From the NCBI RefSeq assembly GCF_012489685.1, contig NC_080045.1, positions 1,803,001 through 1,867,000 on the forward strand: DNA of 64,000 nucleotides, read 5' to 3'. A program made the translations under genes and the position numbers. Below the pieces are notes generated by a model. It was not told the origin of the DNA. It saw only the letters and a program-made list of their open reading frames with translations, and did no database searches. Source of the DNA: Lotus japonicus (Eukaryota > Streptophyta > Magnoliopsida > Fabales > Fabaceae). Every line of letters begins with the position of its first letter. Position 1 is the first letter of the stretch. Of the stretch, positions 58,408 through 64,000 are shown piece by piece.

Positions 58408-58800
58408 CTAGAATGGAGGATCCTTCCTCATTCTTCTGCATTCTTGGCGCTGCTCCACTCTTTCCTTCTCCAGACGATCCAATGCATACTCTATGTTGCC
58501 AAGTTTGATGCTCAGATCATCTTTTTCTAGACTATCTTCTGTCGTCTTGAGTCTCTTTTCCACAGTCTCCTTCTCTTCCAGCAGATTCAGCTCCCGCTGG
58601 CAAAGCTCCTGAATCTCTTCCACGAAGCAGAGGAACTCCTTCAGATCTTTCTCCATCTCTGGACCAAGATCTTCTTCAAGCAGTGTCTTCGTCAGCTCTT
58701 GTATGGTCTTTGTACCATCGGGATGCCTAATATTGAGGAACATATCTTCCTCAAACGCCTTCCTTCTGAGCTCTTCTAATGCCATTCTGTATGATGCCAT
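58408..58800 (-). CDS. Antisense ORF downstream of env-like gene, predicted coiled coil
   Basis: 130 codons on the opposite strand from gag-pol, starting MASYRMALEELRRKAFEED with an A-rich context before the ATG and ending RRMRKDPPF then TAG. It has a dense Leu/Glu/Lys/Arg pattern (LLEEKETVEKRLKTTEDSLE, LDRLEKERVEQR) consistent with a long alpha-helical coiled coil. No cysteine cluster, no catalytic motif, no membrane segment. I do not recognise the family. Its place between the env-like gene and the missing 3' LTR is like the extra antisense ORFs reported in some plant LTR elements. It could also be chance, but codon pattern and length argue against that. Confidence 0.6.
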   Translation of the reverse strand: MASYRMALEELRRKAFEEDMFLNIRHPDGTKTIQELTKTLLEEDLGPEMEKDLKEFLCFVEEIQELCQRELNLLEEKETVEKRLKTTEDSLEKDDLSIKLGNIEYALDRLEKERVEQRQECRRMRKDPPF

Positions 58801-58849
58801 TTTTTTTCTGAATTTATTCGAGGTGTGAAGCTTACCTTTCTCTCCAACG

Positions 58850-58949
58850 NNNNNNNNNNNNNNNNNNNNNNNNNNNNNNNNNNNNNNNNNNNNNNNNNNN
58901 NNNNNNNNNNNNNNNNNNNNNNNNNNNNNNNNNNNNNNNNNNNNNNNNN
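58850..58949. other. Assembly gap (100 N)
   Basis: Exactly 100 N, the usual placeholder for a gap of unknown size. Confidence 0.99.
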
Positions 58950-60895
58950 ATAGATTGCATAAATTTGATGCTAAATCTTCTAAGTGTCTATTACTTGGTT
59001 ATTCTGATAGATCTAAAGGTTTTAGATTTTATAATACTGATGCTAAGACTATTGAAGAATCTATTCATGTTAGATTTGATGATAAGCTTGACTCTGACCA
59101 GTCAAAGCTAGTTGAAAAGTTTGCAGATTTAAGCATTAATGTTTCTGACAAAGGCAAAGCTCCAGAGGAAGTTGAGCCAGAGGAAGATGAACCAGAGGAA
59201 GAAGCTGGTCCCTCTAACTCACAAACTCTGAAGAAGAGCAGAATCACTGCAGCTCATCCTAAGGAATTGATTCTGGGCAACAAAGATGAACCAGTCAGAA
59301 CCAGATCTGCCTTCAGACCCTCTGAAGAGACCCTGCTGAGTCTGAAAGGATTGGTGTCCTTAATTGAACCCAAGTCCATAGATGAAGCTCTTCAGGACAA
59401 GGATTGGATTCTGGCCATGGAAGAAGAATTGAATCAATTCTCCAAGAACGATGTTTGGAGCTTAGTGAAGAAGCCTGAGAATGTCCATGTTATTGGAACG
59501 AAATGGGTATTCAGAAACAAGCTAAATGAGAAAGGAGATGTAGTCAGAAACAAGGCAAGGCTAGTTGCTCAAGGCTACAGCCAGCAGGAAGGAATAGACT
59601 ACACTGAAACATTTGCTCCAGTAGCAAGACTGGAAGCAATCAGACTATTGATTTCTTTCTCAGTAAATCACAACATAGTTCTACATCAGATGGACGTAAA
59701 GAGTGCCTTCCTAAATGGTTATATCTCAGAGGAAGTCTATGTTCATCAACCCCCAGGCTTTGAAGATGAAAAGAAACCAGACCATGTGTTCAAATTGAAG
59801 AAATCACTCTACGGTCTGAAGCAAGCTCCCAGAGCATGGTATGAGAGACTTAGCTCATTCCTTCTGGAGAATGAGTTTGTAAGGGGTAAAGTAGATACAA
59901 CTCTCTTTTGCAAGACTTATAAAGATGATATCTTAATTGTGCAAATTTATGTTGATGATATTATATTTGGTTCTGCTAATCAATCTCTATGCAAAGAATT
60001 TTCTGAGATGATGCAGGCTGAATTTGAGATGAGTATGATGGGAGAATTAAAGTACTTTCTGGGAATACAAGTTGATCAAACACCAGAAGGAACATATATC
60101 CATCAGAGCAAGTACACTAAGGAACTTCTGAAGAAGTTCAATATGCTGGAATCTACAGTGGCCAAGACTCCAATGCATCCAACATGCATTCTGGAAAAAG
60201 AAGATATAAGTGGTAAAGTATGTCAGAAGCTCTATCGTGGCATGATAGGTTCACTTCTGTACTTAACTGCATCTAGGCCAGACATATTATTTAGTGTTCA
60301 CTTATGTGCTCGTTTCCAATCAGATCCAAGGGAAACCCACTTAACTGCTGTTAAGAGGATCCTAAGGTATCTGAAAGGCACCACTAACCTTGGCTTGATG
60401 TATAAGAAAACATCAGAGTATAAGCTTTCAGGTTATTGTGATGCTGATTATGCTGGAGATAGAACAGAGAGAAAAAGTACTTCTGGAAATTGTCAATTTC
60501 TGGGAAGCAATCTAGTCTCATGGGCAAGCAAGAGGCAATCAACCATTGCTCTATCAACTGCAGAGGCAGAATATATCTCAGCAGCAATATGCAGCACTCA
60601 GATGCTCTGGATGAAACATCAGCTGGAGGATTATCAGATCCTTGAGAGCAATATCCCAATTTATTGTGATAACACTGCTGCAATTTCGTTGAGCAAGAAT
60701 CCTATCTTGCATTCAAGGGCAAAGCACATTGAGGTAAAGTATCACTTCATTAGAGATTATGTGCAGAAGGGCGTACTTCTTCTGAAGTTTGTTGATACTG
60801 ACCATCAATGGGCAGATATCTTTACAAAGCCCTTAGCTGAAGATAGATTTAATTTAATTCTGAAAAATCTAAACATGGACTTTTGTCCAGAGTGA
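58950..60895 (+). CDS. pol: SIRE-type pol, copy 2, 5'-truncated at gap
   Basis: Open from the gap to the stop (frame beginning HKFDAKSSK). Same sequence as copy 1 from its integrase C-terminal part onward: RT with YVDDIIFGS and RNase H with the DADYAGDR block. No differences in protein were noticed against copy 1. Truncated on the left only because of the N gap. Confidence 0.92.
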
Positions 60896-61338
60896 AGATA
60901 GATCAGAACCTCTGACTATGATACTTCTTGATCAGAAGATGTCTAGTCCAGAAGGTAACTCAATCAGAGTGTGTGTGCCCACTGGTACTGACTCTGAAGC
61001 TGAGACAACAACACGTGCGTCAGAATTTCTGATGCATAGTTCCTTGTGCCCGTGTGACAGTCTGTTGTGATTGCGTGTAGATATGCTTATCTTCTGTGTG
61101 TGATTGTGTATTTTACTGTTACTGTCTATCTTTAATTTTCAACCGTTGATCTTAAAGTGTTTTTTGAATCAACAACGGTTATTTGATAAAACCCACTATA
61201 CACACACGTTCTCTCTCACTTCCGGTTTTCACTCTCGCACTCCCTGCTTTTCAAAACCGCCTCCTTCGTGATTTCTCTCTCGATCTCTCTTCATCCTTCA
61301 AACTTCATCTTCTACCTCAAACCTTCAACCTCTTCAAA
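60896..61338 (+). promoter_or_regulatory. pol-env spacer, copy 2
   Basis: Same sequence as 54903-55345, including the aaccgttg/caacggtt inverted repeat near 61141-61180 and the CT-rich leader. Confidence 0.45.
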
Positions 61339-64000
61339 ATGGTGAGACAAACCAGAAGATCTACTGCAAATGCACCTCAGTTCCCTCACATGGTAGTCGG
61401 GTTGGCAACGGGTCAACGGGGCTCTGAGAACCCAGCACAAGAACAAGCTCAAGCTCAAGAGGAGATTGTTCCTATTGCAGAACGGGGCTGTGCCGTTCAC
61501 TGTGTATTTCCTCCTGAGGAACTTCAAGTCCTTGCAGAATGGAGATTCAACCTCGACAACTTGGCTGCAAATGGGTTTGATCTCCGTCCTGAAGTCCAAG
61601 CTCAAGGTTGGGGAAACTACTTCAATCGACTTCGAGGACCGGTGTATGAGAAGCTGGTAAAGGAATTCTGGAAGCACGCTGATTGTGATGACACTCAGGT
61701 GGTCTCTTACATACTGGGTAGGAAGATCATCATCACGGAGAAGTCATTCGTGAATCTGCTAGGTGCAGAAACTGCTCATGGGTATCGGTTCTCACTAACG
61801 GAATCAAAGCTGAAACCCAGAACCAAGGACATCGTCAACAAGGCCCTGTACACCACCTTCAAACCGGGCAAGACGAGCTACAAAGTGATGGACCTTCAAC
61901 CCAAACTCAGGGTCTGGCACAAGATCCTGCTCAACTGCATCAATCAACGACCAAAGGGCAGTTCTCCAGACTACATCAACTTCAATCAGAAGGCGATGCT
62001 GTTCTTCATTCAAGACAAGGAGAAGATCTGCCTTCCCTACTTCCTGTTCTCCTATTTGAAGGAATGCATCCGGAAGTCTCGCACCACCTCCTCCATCAAG
62101 TCAGCCATCAAATATATTCCTTTTGGGAGGCTGATCTCAGACTTTCTCATTGAAAGCAACTTGGTGCAAGATTTGATCAATGCTGGTTGCACAGAGGATT
62201 TGAGCACAATTGTTAGCGATGTCTTCACTGCCAACTCTCTGAAGAAGATGGGTTTGGTCCAGAAGAAGATTGCTCCTGCTCATGAGGACACATCTTCTGA
62301 GATCAGAGGAAGAAGAATGCCTCTGAATGACTACCCTCTGTGGACTCAAGCAGACCATCCTGAAGCCATCAGATGCTATGTTGAAGACCTCAGGGCTCAA
62401 GGATTCGAGATTGACCTTGATGATTTCGTCAGCAGACTTCCACCAGCTCCAGAGTTTCCTTCTCCTCCCAAGAAGAAAACCAAGAGGAAGATGGTTCTGG
62501 ACGAATCCTCAGAGGAATCTGATGTCCCTCTGGTCAAGAAGGCGAAGAGCAAGCCTGCTGATGATGATGGTGATGATAGTGAGGATGGTCCTCCAAAGAA
62601 GAAGCAGAAGAAAGTCAGAATTGTGGTGAAGCCTACTCGGGTGGAACCAGCTGCTGCAGAGGTCAGAAGGACTGAACCTCCTGCCAGAGTGACTCGATCA
62701 TCAGCACATACAAGTAAGCCTGCACTTACCTCTGATGATGATTTGAATTTATTTGATGCACTCCCAATTTCTGCCTTACTCCAACACTCTTCAAATCCCC
62801 TCACTCCTATTCATGAATCCCAGCCAGCCGCACAAACCACCTCTCCACCACATTCCCCAAGATCTTCATTCTTTCAACCTTCTCCTACTGAAGCACCACT
62901 CTGGAATTTGCTTCAGAACCAACCCTCTAGGTCAGAAGATCCAACCTCTCTCCTTACCATTCCATACGACCCATTAACTTCTGAACCCATCATCCCCAAC
63001 CAACCAGAACCCAAACCAACAGAACCACAACCCAGAACGTCTGATCACTCTGCTCCCAGAGCATCAGCACGTCCTGCTGTCAGAACCACGGATACAGACT
63101 CTTCATCAGCCTTCACACCTGTATCCTTCCCCATCAATGTCTTTGACTCTCCTCCCTCAAATACCTCTGAATCACTTAGAAAATTCATGGAGGTTAGGAA
63201 AGAGAAGGTATCTGCCTTGGAAGAATATTACCTTACCTGTCCAAGCCCTAGGCAATATCCTGGCCCTAGACCTGAACGTCTAGTTGACCCAGATGAACCT
63301 ATCTTGGCCAATCCTATCCAAGAGGCAGACCCCTTAGTCCAACAGGCTCACCCTGTCCCTGACCAACAAGAGCCAATTCAACCAGACCCTGAACCTGAAC
63401 AATCAGTATCTAACCAATCCTCGGTTAGATCACCTCACCCTCTGGTTGAAACTTCAGACCCTCACCGTGGAACCTCTGAACCCAATGCTCCCATAATTAA
63501 CATTGGTTCTCCACAAGGTGCCTCTGAAGCTCATAGCAGCAATCACCCAGCCTCTCCTGCACCCAACCTCTCCATCATTCCCTATACTCACCTTCAACCC
63601 ACATCTCTCTCTGAGTGCATCAATATTTTCAATCATGAAGCCTCCTTGAGGCTCCGCAATGTGCACGGTCAGACTGACCTCAGTGAGAATGCTGAAAATG
63701 TGGCTGATGAGTGGAACAATTTGAGCACTTGGCTGGTGGCTCAGTTTCCCGTTATGCTGCAGCTCCTGCATGCAGAGGGAAGTCAGAGCATTGAGGCTGC
63801 AAAGCAAAGGTTTGCTAGGAGGGTGGCTCTTCATGAACTCGAACAGAGAACCAAGCTTCTTGAAGCCATTGAAGAAGCCAAGAGACAGAAAGAACAAGAA
63901 GAAGAAGCTGCCCGTCAAGCAGCAGCTCAGGCTGAACAAGCCAGACTTGAGGCCGAACGTCTTGAAGCTGAAGCTGAGGCAGAGCGACTTGCACCAGTTC
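61339..64000 (+). CDS. env-like: SIRE-type envelope-like ORF, copy 2, open and cut by window end
   Basis: Starts ATG at 61339-61341 (MVRQTRRSTANAPQFP) and stays open to the window end, 887 codons so far; the copy-1 match predicts a stop about 200 bases further on. Domains as in copy 1: Arg-rich N-terminus, globular part to about residue 250, a Lys-rich basic patch (KKKTKRK, KKKQKK) near residues 375-430, Pro/Ser/Thr-rich middle, and an Ala/Gln/Glu-rich coiled coil at the end (EEAARQAAAQAEQARLEAER). No hydrophobic leader at the start and no convincing membrane segment. The three frame breaks of copy 1 are absent here. Confidence 0.85.
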   Translation, partial: MVRQTRRSTANAPQFPHMVVGLATGQRGSENPAQEQAQAQEEIVPIAERGCAVHCVFPPEELQVLAEWRFNLDNLAANGFDLRPEVQAQGWGNYFNRLRGPVYEKLVKEFWKHADCDDTQVVSYILGRKIIITEKSFVNLLGAETAHGYRFSLTESKLKPRTKDIVNKALYTTFKPGKTSYKVMDLQPKLRVWHKILLNCINQRPKGSSPDYINFNQKAMLFFIQDKEKICLPYFLFSYLKECIRKSRTTSSIKSAIKYIPFGRLISDFLIESNLVQDLINAGCTEDLSTIVSDVFTANSLKKMGLVQKKIAPAHEDTSSEIRGRRMPLNDYPLWTQADHPEAIRCYVEDLRAQGFEIDLDDFVSRLPPAPEFPSPPKKKTKRKMVLDESSEESDVPLVKKAKSKPADDDGDDSEDGPPKKKQKKVRIVVKPTRVEPAAAEVRRTEPPARVTRSSAHTSKPALTSDDDLNLFDALPISALLQHSSNPLTPIHESQPAAQTTSPPHSPRSSFFQPSPTEAPLWNLLQNQPSRSEDPTSLLTIPYDPLTSEPIIPNQPEPKPTEPQPRTSDHSAPRASARPAVRTTDTDSSSAFTPVSFPINVFDSPPSNTSESLRKFMEVRKEKVSALEEYYLTCPSPRQYPGPRPERLVDPDEPILANPIQEADPLVQQAHPVPDQQEPIQPDPEPEQSVSNQSSVRSPHPLVETSDPHRGTSEPNAPIINIGSPQGASEAHSSNHPASPAPNLSIIPYTHLQPTSLSECINIFNHEASLRLRNVHGQTDLSENAENVADEWNNLSTWLVAQFPVMLQLLHAEGSQSIEAAKQRFARRVALHELEQRTKLLEAIEEAKRQKEQEEEAARQAAAQAEQARLEAERLEAEAEAERLAPV

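Larger units (their letters stand above)
48709..58849 (+). mobile_element. SIRE1/Maximus-type Copia retrotransposon, copy 1 (cut by gap)
   Basis: Order: 5' LTR 48709-49927, PBS, gag, pol, 440-bp spacer, envelope-like ORF, antisense ORF, then the 100-N gap. Copia with integrase before RT, a large gag with CCHC, and a long extra ORF after pol define the SIRE/Maximus clade. The 3' LTR is not in the window, so target duplication and age cannot be judged. Confidence 0.92.
58950..64000 (+). mobile_element. SIRE-type element, copy 2 (from mid pol to window end)
   Basis: Aligns with 52957-58006 at an offset of 5993 (5994-5995 after the indels), with a handful of differences: single-base indels at the three places named for the env-like gene and about four substitutions (for example at 56118, 56566 and 57169 of copy 1). 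Starts inside pol directly after the gap. Confidence 0.95.

Overview
The window is a piece of a dicot plant nuclear genome, almost certainly a legume (Fabaceae). The basis is two intron-rich minus-strand plant genes, an SIRE1/Maximus-type Copia element of the kind known from soybean and relatives, plant L1-type LINE proteins, a plant Helitron, MITEs and AT-rich intergenic DNA. I cannot name the genus. Most of the 64 kb is transposable-element DNA, and there is one 100-N assembly gap at 58850-58949.

Layout. (1) 1-3065: 5' part of a small-RNA-degrading nuclease (SDN-type DEDDh exonuclease) gene on the minus strand; nine coding exons could be assembled and the gene runs off the left edge. (2) 3532-9030: nearly complete L1-type LINE, minus strand, with one frameshift in ORF2. 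(3) 10757-16435: complete six-exon IQ-domain gene (IQD31/32-like, 832 codons), minus strand, with a fold-back repeat in one intron. (4) 17365-18071: Mutator-type MITE with 9-bp target duplication, carrying a 94-bp minisatellite. (5) 18331-24036: non-autonomous Helitron, minus strand, with both termini recognisable and at least two captured gene exons. (6) 24055-24460: Harbinger-type MITE; then a LINE remnant and a small fold-back MITE. (7) 26480-45138: nested complex. A Copia LTR (copia-1) carries a young 10.5-kb Gypsy element (26927-37394, LTRs of about 3.75 kb, intact gag, pol almost entirely lost). A second Copia (copia-2, minus strand) follows, then a second copy of the copia-1 LTR that lacks the Gypsy insertion. 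(8) 45420-48477: minus-strand Gypsy-type LTR carrying another LTR-like insertion. (9) 48709-58849: SIRE1/Maximus-type Copia (LTR, PBS, gag, pol, envelope-like ORF, antisense ORF), interrupted by the gap. (10) 58950-64000: a near-identical second copy of its pol and envelope-like region.

The host genes are SDN and IQD; no functional link between them is visible. The repeats form a readable insertion history: copia-1, then copia-2 and Gypsy on different copies of the copia-1 LTR, with the Gypsy being the youngest.

Two places (the junction at about 38026-38030, and the duplication across the N gap) look as much like joined haplotypes in the assembly as like real biology. The most unusual signals are in the SIRE-type element: an antisense coiled-coil ORF downstream of the envelope-like gene, and a pol-to-env spacer that looks like a host promoter plus 5' leader. 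The Helitron gene capture, the minisatellite inside a MULE-MITE and the gag-only Gypsy come next.
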